Shown here piece after piece: positions 1 to 9,197 of a DNA stretch of 30,245 nt. A program made the position numbers and the translations under genes. How positions within the stretch are numbered: position 1 is the first letter of the stretch; each line of letters starts with the position of its first letter. The stretch comes from Leptospira ellinghausenii (GTDB taxonomy: Bacteria; Spirochaetota; Leptospiria; Leptospirales; Leptospiraceae), in contig NZ_BFAZ01000015.1 of the NCBI RefSeq assembly GCF_003114815.1, positions 1 through 30,245 of the forward strand, given 5' to 3'. Under the pieces are notes generated by a model. That model had not been told where the DNA came from. It saw only the letters and a list, made by a program, of their open reading frames with translations, and searched no databases.

Positions 1-9
1 TTTTTTTTT

Positions 10-73
10 CAAGCAGAAGACGGCATACGAGATCACTGTGTGACTGGAGTTCAGACGTGTGCTCTTCCGATCT
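10..73 (+). other. Illumina P7/TruSeq adapter contamination
   Basis: Bases 10-33 are exactly the P7 flow-cell oligo, 34-39 (CACTGT) a six-base index, and 40-73 the TruSeq read-2 primer ending in GCTCTTCCGATCT. CACTGT is the reverse complement of ACAGTG, the sequence of TruSeq index 5 as I remember it. The nine T bases before it are probably also technical. Genomic sequence can only be trusted from about base 74. The left edge is therefore a contig end, and any gene running into it would be artificially cut. Confidence 0.99.
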
Positions 74-814
74 TTAGCCCTCTTGTGTTTTTGAGTCTGA
101 TACTATGTTCTCCTGTAGAATGGTCTAGAATCCTGATTTTTGGAAATTATTTTACTTCTTTCAAATTAGTTTTTAATGATATAAAGTAGTTAGTCAAGTC
201 TTTTGCTTATGTTATTATCAAAAATACCAAATGAATATTCGAAATATATTTGGAAATATTATTAAGAAAAATGGTTCTATACCAATCAGGATTGTTAGTT
301 AAAGTTTGGTTTTCCTTTAAATTAAGAGGCTTTCAACTAAATTGAACGGTAATCGAATCTCAATGAAGGGGAGAAGTAATCGTGCAGATGATTTTGATTT
401 TGTTTTGAGGGATATTGCACAAAATATGAATAGAAGTATAGAATTGTTGAATTCTATTTATGAAATAGGAAAACAGAAATTGAGAAATTTGGATAAAGCT
501 AGGTTATAGATCTTATATAAATAATCTAAAATGTATCTTTGGCCATTTCAAGAAAATTGCTAAGCTGTTTATGAAATTGAATTTCTATCAGGAGGAATAT
601 TTGTGGATTTCGTTCCAATCTTTCCATTTAATAAGATTTCAAATAAACTTTGATTATCAGCGTCTAGTAGATGCTGATTGGAAGAATACAGAATTAAAGA
701 GTTTATTTTTTTGAGATTTTGATAGCCTGTTGCATTTAGGTAATAAATTTTCTTGTAAATCTAGTTAAGTTTTGGAAAGTTAGATTGTCTCTTTGTTTAA
801 TGATGGCTTTATAG
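74..814. other. Long region without a convincing gene
   Basis: Over 700 bases hold no ORF of normal size. Two small plus-strand ORFs are visible. One, 363-509, would encode 48 aa starting MKGRSNRADDFDF, but has no Shine-Dalgarno. The other, 601-714 from a TTG, would encode 37 aa and has a strong AGGAGG at 590-595; a GTG at 603 in another frame reads only 16 codons. Either could be a small protein or the remains of a decayed gene. The closeness of the contig end makes truncated gene remnants plausible. I see no RNA gene. Confidence 0.4.
772..801 (+). promoter_or_regulatory. Candidate promoter of the metal-efflux cluster
   Basis: TTGGAA at 772-777 and TTTAAT at 796-801 are 18 bp apart. Transcription would begin near 808, only a few bases before the ATG at 815. 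That would leave almost no leader and explain the missing Shine-Dalgarno. The match is weak in such AT-rich DNA. Confidence 0.3.
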
Positions 815-1189
815 ATGTTAAGAAAAATATTCACATTTATGTTGTTATTCGGAATATCAATATCGGTATTCTGCAATTTTCTAGAGACATTCGATTTTCA
901 ATGTCTAAATGATGAGTTTATTTCTAAAGTAATTGATGAAAAACATCAGAATACGGAAGCTCCATGTGACGGAAAAACCCATAGTTTTGAGGATTGTTTT
1001 TGTCAGAAAGATTATTCTATCTTTGAATCGACTAAGTTCATCAAACCTGTTTTTATTGTTTTTTCCGTATCCTTTATTTCCGAAATTTCAATCTCACTAA
1101 TTAACCATCTTGAATACCAAAATCCTGAACTGGTATTCTCTGACCTTTATTACTCCCAGCAATTAACTCATACTAAACTTCTAATCTGA
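815..1189 (+). CDS. Small secreted or membrane-anchored Cys-containing protein
   Basis: This encodes 124 aa with an N-terminal hydrophobic segment (about residues 5-20, a signal peptide or anchor) and a second hydrophobic stretch near residues 77-95. Between them lie several Cys, Asp, Glu and His residues, including PCDGKTHSFEDCFC, which could bind metal. I do not recognise a family. Its position directly upstream of a TolC and an RND metal pump resembles the small periplasmic proteins (such as CzcI) that precede czc operons elsewhere. That comparison rests on position only, not on similarity. No clear ribosome-binding site precedes the ATG. Confidence 0.6.
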   Translation: MLRKIFTFMLLFGISISVFCNFLETFDFQCLNDEFISKVIDEKHQNTEAPCDGKTHSFEDCFCQKDYSIFESTKFIKPVFIVFSVSFISEISISLINHLEYQNPELVFSDLYYSQQLTHTKLLI

Positions 1190-1220
1190 TATAAAGCCCA
1201 CTTCTTCTTTCGCTTTATAT
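1189..1220 (+). repeat. Perfect 9-bp inverted repeat before the TolC gene
   Basis: ATATAAAGC at 1189-1197 and GCTTTATAT at 1212-1220 form perfect arms around a 14-nt loop. They fill the gap between the small Cys protein (its stop codon overlaps the left arm) and the TolC ribosome-binding site. As RNA the stem would be AT-rich and weak, so a protein-binding site, for example for a metal-sensing repressor, is as likely as an attenuator. No T-run follows, so it is not a classic terminator. Confidence 0.5.
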
Positions 1221-1236
1221 TATATTGGAGTAAAAT

Positions 1237-2475
1237 ATGTTATTATTAAGGAATGCGTTTGCGTTGAGCTTCTTCTTAACGTTACCGCTATATTCTCAGT
1301 CTTTTTCTCTTGATCAGATCCTGAGTATTGCAGAATCCAAAGCGGATTTAATCCTCTCTGGACAGGCAAAAGTAGAAGAAGCTGAAAATTTAAAACAAAA
1401 AGCGGGAAAATATAAGAACCCGAACATTTCTTTGGATTACGGTAGAAGACGGGCAAGTAATGAATCTGGCCCTGAATACGCATTGGGTTTAAGCCAGGAC
1501 TTCTACTATCCAGGAAAGAGAGACTTACGAATCAAAATTGCCGAAGCGAGTGAAAAGTCACTTTTGGCAGAGTTAGAGCAAAGTAAGTTAGAATATAGAT
1601 TCAGTGTGATCAAGTTGGTATATTCCTACTTAATCGCTTCAGAAAAGGCTTCTCATATTCAAGATAGGATCAAGCGAGTTTCTCAAATTGAATCCTTTAT
1701 CGAGAAAAAAGTTTTCGTTTCCCCTGAAACAAAAGTTGAGCTGTATCTTGTGCAGAATCGTTTGTTAACACTTCAGAAGCACTTAATTGTTCTTGAGAAA
1801 AATAGATCGGTTGAATGGGAGAAGCTGAATTTTTTCTTAGGATTGGAAAAAGAAATATCAATTCGATCTCCTTGGCTTCAGAAAGGAAATCCTCTACCTA
1901 AGAAGGATCTTTTATCAGCGATGATCAGTAAGAATCCTGTATTGAAGCAATCTCAGAGCAGAATCCAACAAGCAAAGGAAGAAGTCGAACTTGCACGATT
2001 AGATAAATATTCGGATATAAAATTGCAAGGTTCGGTTGGAGAAGATAAGTCAGGAGTTGCCAATAGATTCTTTGACTTAGGTGTCTCGTTTGCTATACCA
2101 ACTTTGGACACTAACGAAGATGTTGTGAAGAGTATGCAATCTAGAACCTTATCTGAAACTTATCTTCTCAATCATCAGATAAGAATCTTAACTACCCGAC
2201 TAAACTCTAGTTTAATAGAATACGATTCAATCAATAGATCTTTAGATAAATTTTCCATTTCGCTAGTTTCGTCTATAGAGCAAAAGTTAAGTTATGCAGA
2301 TAGCGAGTTTATCAAAGGCCGTATCAGCCTAATTAATTATTTGGAACTTGAAACACAACTCCATGAAACTCATGAAGCCATATACGACTATCAAATGCAG
2401 TTTGTGGATAACATTACCGAGATTTTGTTTCTAACTAATAATCCTGATTTTGAAGGAGCCATCAATGTTAAGTAA
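1237..2475 (+). CDS. TolC-family outer-membrane efflux protein
   Basis: This 412-aa protein should be the outer-membrane channel of a tripartite metal efflux system. It has a signal peptide (hydrophobic residues about 5-17, cleavage near YSQS-FSL), then long alpha-helical heptad-rich segments. The phrases NPNISLDYG and ALGLSQDFYYPGKRDLR are typical of CzcC/CusC-like outer-membrane factors, and the length is usual. TTGGAG lies six bases before the ATG. Its last 11 bases overlap the RND pump gene, so the two are translationally coupled. The periplasmic adaptor gene that normally sits between them is absent. Confidence 0.9.
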   Translation: MLLLRNAFALSFFLTLPLYSQSFSLDQILSIAESKADLILSGQAKVEEAENLKQKAGKYKNPNISLDYGRRRASNESGPEYALGLSQDFYYPGKRDLRIKIAEASEKSLLAELEQSKLEYRFSVIKLVYSYLIASEKASHIQDRIKRVSQIESFIEKKVFVSPETKVELYLVQNRLLTLQKHLIVLEKNRSVEWEKLNFFLGLEKEISIRSPWLQKGNPLPKKDLLSAMISKNPVLKQSQSRIQQAKEEVELARLDKYSDIKLQGSVGEDKSGVANRFFDLGVSFAIPTLDTNEDVVKSMQSRTLSETYLLNHQIRILTTRLNSSLIEYDSINRSLDKFSISLVSSIEQKLSYADSEFIKGRISLINYLELETQLHETHEAIYDYQMQFVDNITEILFLTNNPDFEGAINVK

Positions 2476-5400
2476 AATATTAGAGTATTCGCTCAAGAAT
2501 AGAAGTTTTGTAGTCATTTTTTCGTGCCTTTTGATTTCTCTCGGATTGTATTCTTTGTCGAGGGTTTCACTTGATGCATTGCCAGATATTTCCAATGTAA
2601 TCGTTGAAGTGAATACGAAATCAGGTTCCTTAGACCCAGAACTGGTTGAAAAGACAATAACTTTCTTTATCGAAACGGAGTTATCGGGAATTCCTGGTGT
2701 GGTAGATATAAGATCTTTGTCCAAGTTCGGATTATCTAATGTGGTTTTAACTTTTGAAGATGGGACTGACGTTTATCGTGCGAGACAAATCGTAATGGAA
2801 CGACTTCAAAATGTAAAAGATAGGATACCTCCTTGGGCTATGCCTGAATTAACTCCTATTACTACGGGGCTTGGTGAGATACTGATGTATTCTGTTACCG
2901 CAAAATCTGGCTCTAAGCTAGATATGTTGGATGAATCAGAAAAGCTGACATATCTAAGAACCATACAGGACTTAAGTATAAGAAATCAAATCCGATCTAA
3001 TGTGAAGAATATTGCTGAAGTGGATACAATCGGAGGATATGCACAAGAAATACATATTGATTTAATTCCAAATAAGTTAAAAGCACAAAGCATCAGCATT
3101 AATGAGATAGTTAATGCTCTTGATTCAGTAGGAGATAACTTTGGAGGAGGATACATAGAAAAGAACAATGAAATGATCATCACGAGATCATTCGGAAGCG
3201 GATTGAAATTGGAGGAATTAAAAAAAATTCCGATCCGTCAAAATGGCTTAGGTAATTTGGTTCGAGTAGGTGATGTAGCTGTTGTAAGAGTTCATGGAAT
3301 GCAGAGGCTAGGATCAGCAACACATAACGGAAAAGAAATAGTTCTTGGAACAGTGATGATGTTGATGGGATCGAATAGTAGGGAAACTGTAAGTGACCTG
3401 AAAGACTTCTTAAAGAAGATTCAACTGCCCGAAGATGTAGAGATCAACATATTAAGCGAAAGAAGCTTTCTTGTTAATGCGACAATCGCAACAATATTTA
3501 AAAACTTAACAGAAGGTGCACTACTTGTTGTATTGATTCTATTTCTTGCTTTGGGAAATTTTAGAGCATCCATTTTTGTCGCCATCATTATTCCTCTTTC
3601 TATGTTGTTCACTGCAATAGGGATGTATTATTTTAATATATCTGCAAATTTAATGAGCCTCGGTGCAATTGATTTCGGGTTACTCGTTGATGCTGCCATT
3701 GTTATGGTCGAGAATGTGCTTGCGAAGAGGGAAGAATTAGGTGACAGTCCTGTTTCTGATCCAATATCATTTGTGCTGGATGCTTCTAGGGAAATATTGG
3801 CACCTGTCACATCTGGCATTATCATAGTAGCAACTGTATATGTTCCTATCTTAACTTTAGATGGAGTAGAAGGAAAGATGTTCCGTCCTATGGCGGAGGC
3901 AGTATTATTAGCACTTGGAGGGAGTTACTTAATTACCTTACTAATCATTCCAACGCTATGTCTGTTCATTGTAAAAGGATACATTAAAAAATCAAAAAAG
4001 AACGGCAGATTCGATAAACTTAAGAATCTATATATACCTATTCTTCTTTTCGGATTTAAACAGAGACGATTCGCTCTGTTAATTGCTGTTTCTTTATTTT
4101 GTGTCTCTTGCCTAATTTTCTTTAGGTTGGGAGGTGATTTTATTCCTCAGCTGAAAGAGGGAGACCTTATGATTACTGTGGTTCGAGATAGTAATGTCAG
4201 TTTATCTAAATCCACCGAATCACAGAAAAAGATTGAGACTTTTTTGCGTGAATTCAAAGAAGTTGAATTTGTGTTTTCAAGAACTGGGACTACAGAAGTT
4301 GCGAATGATCCGATGGGCACTTATATGTCTGATACTTTTGTAATCCTGAAAAAGGACTCTATCGATTCCCTGATTCAGGAAAAGAACTGGAATGAATTTA
4401 TCGAGAAGTTAAGAATTCGATTGAATAATGAATTTCCTGAAGATGAGATATCTATTGGCCAACCTGTCGAAGCAAGATTCAACGAATTGTTGGAAGGAAG
4501 TCGTGCTGATATTACCTTTCGTATTTTAGGAAACGATTTAGAGACCTTAATTTCACTTCAAAACGCAGCTGAAGAAAATCTGAAATCCATCGATGGCGTG
4601 GGTGATGTTGAACTTGATCCTATTTTAGCACTTAGACACGGAAAAGTTTTAGATTTTAAGCCAGATTACGATCGTATCCTTAGATATGGTATCACCATTC
4701 AAGATTTCAATAGCACATATAATGCATATTTGAGTGGTCGAAGCGTTGGTAACTACTATGAAAACGATAAAAAATTTCCGATTGTTGTGAAGCTTGCAGA
4801 AGAATATCGTGATTCACTTTCTGATTTAAAACAAATGCCGATAGGAACGCTGGATCTGGGTGCAGTTTCTATGAGTGAGGTTTCTAATTATACTTTGGAA
4901 AAAAAAGTAATTACTATTTCCAGAAGTAATGGTCGTCGTTATGCTGCGATTTCTATTAATTTAGAAAATCGTGATATGGAAAGTTTTGTTAAAGAAGCAA
5001 AGGAAAAAATTGAAGCTAACCTTCGCATACCTGATAATTATCAGGTATTTTGGGGAGGACAATTTAAAAATTTGGAGAAGGCGAAGTCAAAACTTGCAAT
5101 TGTCGTTCCTGTAACTTTGTTCTCTGTATTTTTTCTTTTACTCAAGAGTTTAAATAGTTATAAACAAGCAATTTTAGTTTATTTGAGTATTCCTTTTGCG
5201 ACGACAGGAGGCATCTTTGCTCTTTATTTGAGAGGAATGAACTTTAGCATTTCGGCGGCAATCGGATTTATCGCATTATCTGGCATTGCTATACTCAACG
5301 GAGTTGTCAAAATACATAACATAAATCATTTGCGTAAGAGTGGAATGTCTCTTAAAGAAGCAGTGCAAGAAGCTGCTGTATCGAGACTAAGGCCTGTTTT

Positions 5401-5572
5401 AATGACAGCTTTGGTTGCATCTTTAGGTTTTATTCCAATGTCAATTGGTGAAGGGTTAGGTGCAGAAGTACAAATGCCATTGGCAACTGTAGTCATCGGA
5501 GGACTTATTTCCTCTACATTATTAACATTATTTCTACTTCCAGTATTTTACGAATGGCTCGAGGAAGATTAA
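2465..5572 (+). CDS. Heavy-metal RND efflux pump, CzcA/CusA type
   Basis: This 1035-aa inner-membrane proton/metal antiporter exports divalent or monovalent metal ions through TolC. The N-terminus carries TM1 (about 13-31) and the HME-RND signature ALPDISNVIVEVNT. GIPGVVDIRS and FGLSNVVLTFEDGTDVYRAR follow. The TM4 proton-relay motif DFGLLVDAAIVMVEN places Asp403, Asp409 and Glu416 at almost the same numbers as the essential residues of CzcA (402, 408, 415). Two large periplasmic loops and twelve TM segments fit the family, and length is normal. I place the start at ATG 2465 because AAGGAG (2453-2458) is six bases upstream; a TTG at 2450 lies in front of that site. Metal specificity (Zn/Co/Cd or Cu/Ag) cannot be decided here. 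Confidence 0.93.
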   Translation: MLSKILEYSLKNRSFVVIFSCLLISLGLYSLSRVSLDALPDISNVIVEVNTKSGSLDPELVEKTITFFIETELSGIPGVVDIRSLSKFGLSNVVLTFEDGTDVYRARQIVMERLQNVKDRIPPWAMPELTPITTGLGEILMYSVTAKSGSKLDMLDESEKLTYLRTIQDLSIRNQIRSNVKNIAEVDTIGGYAQEIHIDLIPNKLKAQSISINEIVNALDSVGDNFGGGYIEKNNEMIITRSFGSGLKLEELKKIPIRQNGLGNLVRVGDVAVVRVHGMQRLGSATHNGKEIVLGTVMMLMGSNSRETVSDLKDFLKKIQLPEDVEINILSERSFLVNATIATIFKNLTEGALLVVLILFLALGNFRASIFVAIIIPLSMLFTAIGMYYFNISANLMSLGAIDFGLLVDAAIVMVENVLAKREELGDSPVSDPISFVLDASREILAPVTSGIIIVATVYVPILTLDGVEGKMFRPMAEAVLLALGGSYLITLLIIPTLCLFIVKGYIKKSKKNGRFDKLKNLYIPILLFGFKQRRFALLIAVSLFCVSCLIFFRLGGDFIPQLKEGDLMITVVRDSNVSLSKSTESQKKIETFLREFKEVEFVFSRTGTTEVANDPMGTYMSDTFVILKKDSIDSLIQEKNWNEFIEKLRIRLNNEFPEDEISIGQPVEARFNELLEGSRADITFRILGNDLETLISLQNAAEENLKSIDGVGDVELDPILALRHGKVLDFKPDYDRILRYGITIQDFNSTYNAYLSGRSVGNYYENDKKFPIVVKLAEEYRDSLSDLKQMPIGTLDLGAVSMSEVSNYTLEKKVITISRSNGRRYAAISINLENRDMESFVKEAKEKIEANLRIPDNYQVFWGGQFKNLEKAKSKLAIVVPVTLFSVFFLLLKSLNSYKQAILVYLSIPFATTGGIFALYLRGMNFSISAAIGFIALSGIAILNGVVKIHNINHLRKSGMSLKEAVQEAAVSRLRPVLMTALVASLGFIPMSIGEGLGAEVQMPLATVVIGGLISSTLLTLFLLPVFYEWLEED

Positions 5573-5610
5573 GCAGAATTGTTCTGCGATTATTTGTGAG
5601 GAAATTGAAC

Positions 5611-7626
5611 ATGAAAGATAAATATATTCAGAAAGCTAAGGTTAAGTCCCTCTGTTGCACTCAGGAAGAAGATGAATACTCCAAAGTAGAGGCAAAAGGA
5701 TTGAAAAATGAAATAGATAATCACGAACATGGTGAGGAAAATGAGTATGATCACAGTCATCCGATAAAATTATTTTTACCAAGCCTTATATCTCTAGTGC
5801 TTCTTCTCATTGCGATTTTTTTCGATAATGTATTAAAGCCTGAATGGTTTAATGGTTGGGTTAGGATATTTTGGTATTTACTTTCTTACAGTCCTGTTGG
5901 CTTCCCTGTATTGAAGGAAGCTGGCATTAGCATTGGAAATGGAGAGATCTTTTCTGAGTTCTTTTTGATGGGTATTGCTACTATCGGAGCATTTGCGATT
6001 GGTGAATATCCTGAAGGTGTTGCAGTAATGTTATTTTATGCCATTGGTGAGGTATTTCAGACCATAGCGGTTAAAAGAGCTAAGTCTAGCATTAAGTCTT
6101 TGCTTGATCAAAGACCAGATGAAGTGACTGTTTTAAAAAATAATCAGCAACAAACAGTAAAGGCCGAAATCGTAAACATTGATGAGATTATACAACTTAA
6201 ACCAGGAGAAAAGCTTGGTCTCGATGGAATATTATTATCTGAGATAGCATCATTTAACACAGCGGCTTTAACTGGTGAAAGTAAACCTGATACGAAAGCA
6301 AAAGGCGATACCGTATTAGCTGGTATGATTAATCTTACTACAGTTTCCCAAGTAAAAGTAACAGCGGTATACGCAGATAGTAAACTTAGTAAAATCTTAG
6401 AGTTAGTTCAAAACGCGACTTCTAGGAAAGCACCTACAGAATTACTTATTCGGAAATTCGCAAAGATTTATACACCTATTGTTGTTCTGTTAGCTATAGC
6501 AACATGTTTACTCCCTTATTTTTTTATATCAGACTATCAATTTAAGGATTGGTTGTATCGGTCTCTGGTTTTTCTGGTTATTTCTTGCCCTTGTGCATTA
6601 GTGATAAGCATTCCTTTGGGTTACTTTGGTGGCATTGGTGCAGCAAGTAGAAACGGAATCTTGTTCAAGGGTAGTAATTTTTTAGATGCTCTTGCTAGCA
6701 TTCAAAACTTAGTTATGGATAAAACTGGGACAATGACTGAAGGAGTTTTTAAAGTCCAAGAAGTTGTATTCAATCCAGGATTTAACCAAGTTGAAATTCT
6801 AAAAATGGTAAAGGCACTGGAAAGTCATAGCAGTCATCCAGTAGCAACTGCTATCAGCGACTTTGTTGACTCAGTAAGTGATGAGATTTCTTTACAGAGT
6901 ATAGAGGAAATGTCAGGATATGGGTTAAAAGCGGAGGTAGATGGGAAGCAGTTATTAGTCGGAAATTTTAAGCTGATGGATAAATTTGCGATCGAATACA
7001 ACATTGATCCCCAAGCTATTGTTTATACGGTAATTGCAGTCGCTTACGATAAAAAGTTTGTCGGCTATATTACTATTGCTGATCGCATTAAAGAAGATGC
7101 TCAAATCACAATTGATAAGTTAAATTTACTTGGTGTAAAATCAACAATGCTAAGTGGCGATAAAAGCACGATAGTGAAATTCGTTTCAGAAAAACTAGGT
7201 ATAAAGAGTGCGTATGGAGATTTGCTTCCTGAAGATAAAGTCTACAAGATAAAGGAAATCAAATCGAAAGGGGAAACCGTAGCTTTTGTCGGAGACGGGG
7301 TTAATGATGCACCCGTTGTAGCATTAAGTGATGTGGGAATTGCAATGGGTGGTTTAGGAAGTGATGCCACTATAGAAACTGCTGACGTAGTAATACAAGA
7401 CGACAAGCCAAGTAAAATACCTATGGCAATCAATATCGGGAAGCAGACGAGACTGATTGTATGGCAAAATATCGCTCTAGCTTTTGTAGTAAAAGGTATT
7501 GTATTGATCTTAGGTGCAGGTGGATTGGCCACAATGTGGGAAGCTGTTTTCGCAGATGTCGGGGTTGCACTTCTCGCCATTTTAAATTCAGTCAGGCTAC
7601 AGATGAAAAAATTCGCCATTAAATAG
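5611..7626 (+). CDS. P1B-type heavy-metal ATPase (Zn/Cd/Pb type)
   Basis: This 671-aa inner-membrane ATPase pumps soft divalent metals out of the cytoplasm. Visible are the TM metal site CPC (Cys326-Pro327-Cys328, in SCPCALVISIPLG), the phosphorylated Asp370 in DKTGT, TGES in the actuator domain, SSHP in the nucleotide domain and GDGVNDAP in the hinge. VVKG in TM7 and DVG in TM8 match the Lys and Asp of ZntA/CadA, so P1B-2 is the best class. The usual N-terminal HMA domain (GMxCxxC) is missing. A short charged tail with Cys15-Cys16 and HEHGEENEYDHSHP stands in its place. The start at 5611 has TGAGGA eight bases upstream; the earlier ATG at 5554 lies inside the RND gene. Confidence 0.92.
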   Translation: MKDKYIQKAKVKSLCCTQEEDEYSKVEAKGLKNEIDNHEHGEENEYDHSHPIKLFLPSLISLVLLLIAIFFDNVLKPEWFNGWVRIFWYLLSYSPVGFPVLKEAGISIGNGEIFSEFFLMGIATIGAFAIGEYPEGVAVMLFYAIGEVFQTIAVKRAKSSIKSLLDQRPDEVTVLKNNQQQTVKAEIVNIDEIIQLKPGEKLGLDGILLSEIASFNTAALTGESKPDTKAKGDTVLAGMINLTTVSQVKVTAVYADSKLSKILELVQNATSRKAPTELLIRKFAKIYTPIVVLLAIATCLLPYFFISDYQFKDWLYRSLVFLVISCPCALVISIPLGYFGGIGAASRNGILFKGSNFLDALASIQNLVMDKTGTMTEGVFKVQEVVFNPGFNQVEILKMVKALESHSSHPVATAISDFVDSVSDEISLQSIEEMSGYGLKAEVDGKQLLVGNFKLMDKFAIEYNIDPQAIVYTVIAVAYDKKFVGYITIADRIKEDAQITIDKLNLLGVKSTMLSGDKSTIVKFVSEKLGIKSAYGDLLPEDKVYKIKEIKSKGETVAFVGDGVNDAPVVALSDVGIAMGGLGSDATIETADVVIQDDKPSKIPMAINIGKQTRLIVWQNIALAFVVKGIVLILGAGGLATMWEAVFADVGVALLAILNSVRLQMKKFAIK

Positions 7627-7684
7627 TGAATTGTAAGATGTCTTTTGAAGTTCTAAAGTTTCGTGTTATTGATGGGAGATTGTT

Positions 7685-8296
7685 ATGTTAATAGAAACCG
7701 TTCTTGTTGGAATTTTGTTTTCGCTCTATATATTTTTATGGAAAACCAAAAGGGTTATTCAAAAGAAAAAAACTGGCAAAGATCCAGAAGTAATCGGTAA
7801 ATCAAAATCCAATTTACAATCCTTAATGAATATCCTTTTTAAAGTAATAACATATTATGTAATTTTGATTATTGGAATTCATACGTTAAAAATAGATTTC
7901 TTTGGGTTAAATGCCCAATTTAATCTCTTCCTCGGAATCAAATGGGATATTGCTGGTTTTATTGTTGGATTGTTTGGTCTTTCTTTTTGTTTGTATGCAC
8001 AAATAAAAATGAAAAATTCATGGCGAGTCGGTATCGATGAAGGCTCGAAAGAAAAATTAATTACGGATGGTCTCTTTCGATTAGTAAGAAATCCTACATA
8101 TCTTGGATTATTTCTTCTGAATCTTGGTGTTTGGCTTATTTGGCCGACACACCTAGTTTTCTATTTAAATATTATTTTTGTTTTGATATTTGAAATACAG
8201 GTTCGTTGTGAGGAAGATTTTCTGGAAAACTTGTATAAAGAGGATTATAAACAATACAAAAAAAAATCGTATAGGTATATTCCCTTTATATATTAG
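7685..8296 (+). CDS. Isoprenylcysteine carboxyl methyltransferase-like membrane protein
   Basis: This 203-aa protein has about five hydrophobic segments. The C-terminal half carries the ICMT/PEMT-type signature: SWRVGID, then LITDGLFRLVRNPTYLG, a hydrophobic helix, and E..VRCEEDFLENLYKEDY near the end. These residues bind S-adenosylmethionine in the family. Bacterial members are often found beside metal-efflux genes, as here, but their substrate is generally unknown. GGGAGA lies upstream of the ATG. The gene follows the ATPase by 58 bases and probably ends the metal operon. Confidence 0.8.
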   Translation: MLIETVLVGILFSLYIFLWKTKRVIQKKKTGKDPEVIGKSKSNLQSLMNILFKVITYYVILIIGIHTLKIDFFGLNAQFNLFLGIKWDIAGFIVGLFGLSFCLYAQIKMKNSWRVGIDEGSKEKLITDGLFRLVRNPTYLGLFLLNLGVWLIWPTHLVFYLNIIFVLIFEIQVRCEEDFLENLYKEDYKQYKKKSYRYIPFIY

Positions 8297-8566
8297 AATG
8301 TTTATTCTTCTTACAATGGTAGATAGATAAATAAGGTTTTCGATTTAGATATCTACTCGAAAAAAATACTCACTATTACTTTTTAAGTCTTCCGATGATA
8401 AGTATAAAATCTTCTTATGCTCTCTGTTAGTTGTTGACAGTATTGAAGATTTGGTATACAGTCACCTTAAAATGCATAAGTCTCAATGGAATTTATACAG
8501 ATTGTCGGGTAATGAATTTTCAACAATGTATGAATATTCGTGCTTTATAAATAAAATGGTAATTCA

Positions 8567-8791
8567 TTGAAAGAAACACATCTGATAAAAGTTGGTAATG
8601 AAACCCATTTATTCTATTTAAAAGAAGAGGGTAACTTACAATCTTTCTGCGGCCTAAATGCAATGCCTGATTATCAATTTAAAAACCTTAAAAATATATT
8701 CCATACAGAAGGGGAATTAACTTATTACATAACAAAAACAACTACTTTTGTATGTGATATTTGCCGACGAAAATTTAACATGCTTGTTTAA
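8567..8791 (+). CDS. Small hypothetical protein with CxxC
   Basis: This 74-aa ORF starts at TTG 8567 without a good Shine-Dalgarno. Near the C-terminus it has VCDICRRKF, a CxxC pair that together with Cys28 and nearby His residues could hold a zinc ion. No family is recognised. A possible promoter, TTGACA at 8434-8439 and TATACA at 8455-8460, has a short 15-bp spacer and a leader of about 100 nt. The gene is convergent with the XRE gene that ends at 8799. Confidence 0.5.
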   Translation: MKETHLIKVGNETHLFYLKEEGNLQSFCGLNAMPDYQFKNLKNIFHTEGELTYYITKTTTFVCDICRRKFNMLV

Positions 8792-8798
8792 TTTAGGC

Positions 8799-9056
8799 TT
8801 ACGAATTTTTCTTTGTTTCCCCGATGCTTTTCAAAGATGGCAAATCAAGCAAGGTTTTAGGTGGGACATTTAAATTTTGTGATATAATAATCAAACTTTT
8901 AAACGAAGGAAAGGTTTCTCCTTTCTCGATTTTTTGATAATTTCTAACGCTTATACCAAGACCTGCGATCAATTCCTGGCTCTTTTTTGATTCTTTTCTA
9001 ATTTTTAGCAAATTTGCAGAAAATTCAGCTAATACTTTATCCCAATCTATGCTCAC
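8799..9056 (-). CDS. XRE-family helix-turn-helix regulator
   Basis: This 85-aa protein starts at GTG. Residues about 11-66 form a Cro/CI-type domain: LLKIRKESKKSQELIAGLG, then ISVRNYQKIEKGETFPSFKS and a LNVPPKTLLDL tail. Little follows the domain, so it is a minimal DNA-binding regulator. It is divergent from the 9198-11155 gene set, with a strong promoter between them, so it may control that set. A short palindrome GTTC-N6-GAAC at 9059-9072, just upstream of its own start, could be its operator. Confidence 0.8.
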   Translation of the reverse strand: MSIDWDKVLAEFSANLLKIRKESKKSQELIAGLGISVRNYQKIEKGETFPSFKSLIIISQNLNVPPKTLLDLPSLKSIGETKKNS

Positions 9057-9127
9057 TAGTTCATTTTAGAACATAATAACTTAATTCGCCACGATCCTTC
9101 CATCACGATGAAATCATCTCTTTTTGC

Positions 9128-9156
9128 TTGACAATTTTTTTCTTAATTAGTAAAAT
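9128..9156 (+). promoter_or_regulatory. Strong sigma70-type promoter
   Basis: TTGACA at 9128-9133 and TAAAAT at 9151-9156 are separated by exactly 17 bp. Transcription would start near 9163, giving a leader of about 35 nt before the ATG at 9198. It most likely drives 9198-11155. Confidence 0.7.
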
Positions 9157-9197
9157 ACCTTTGAAAAGTTAAAATTTAACGAAAGTGAGGTTATTGG

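Noticed and set aside
5554..5610. Upstream ATG 5554 as start of the P-type ATPase
   Set aside because: It lies within the RND gene, has no ribosome-binding site, and adds a sequence unlike the family.
7242..7619. 125-aa minus-strand ORF inside the ATPase gene
   Set aside because: It is antisense to the conserved hinge and TM region and shows no signal of its own.
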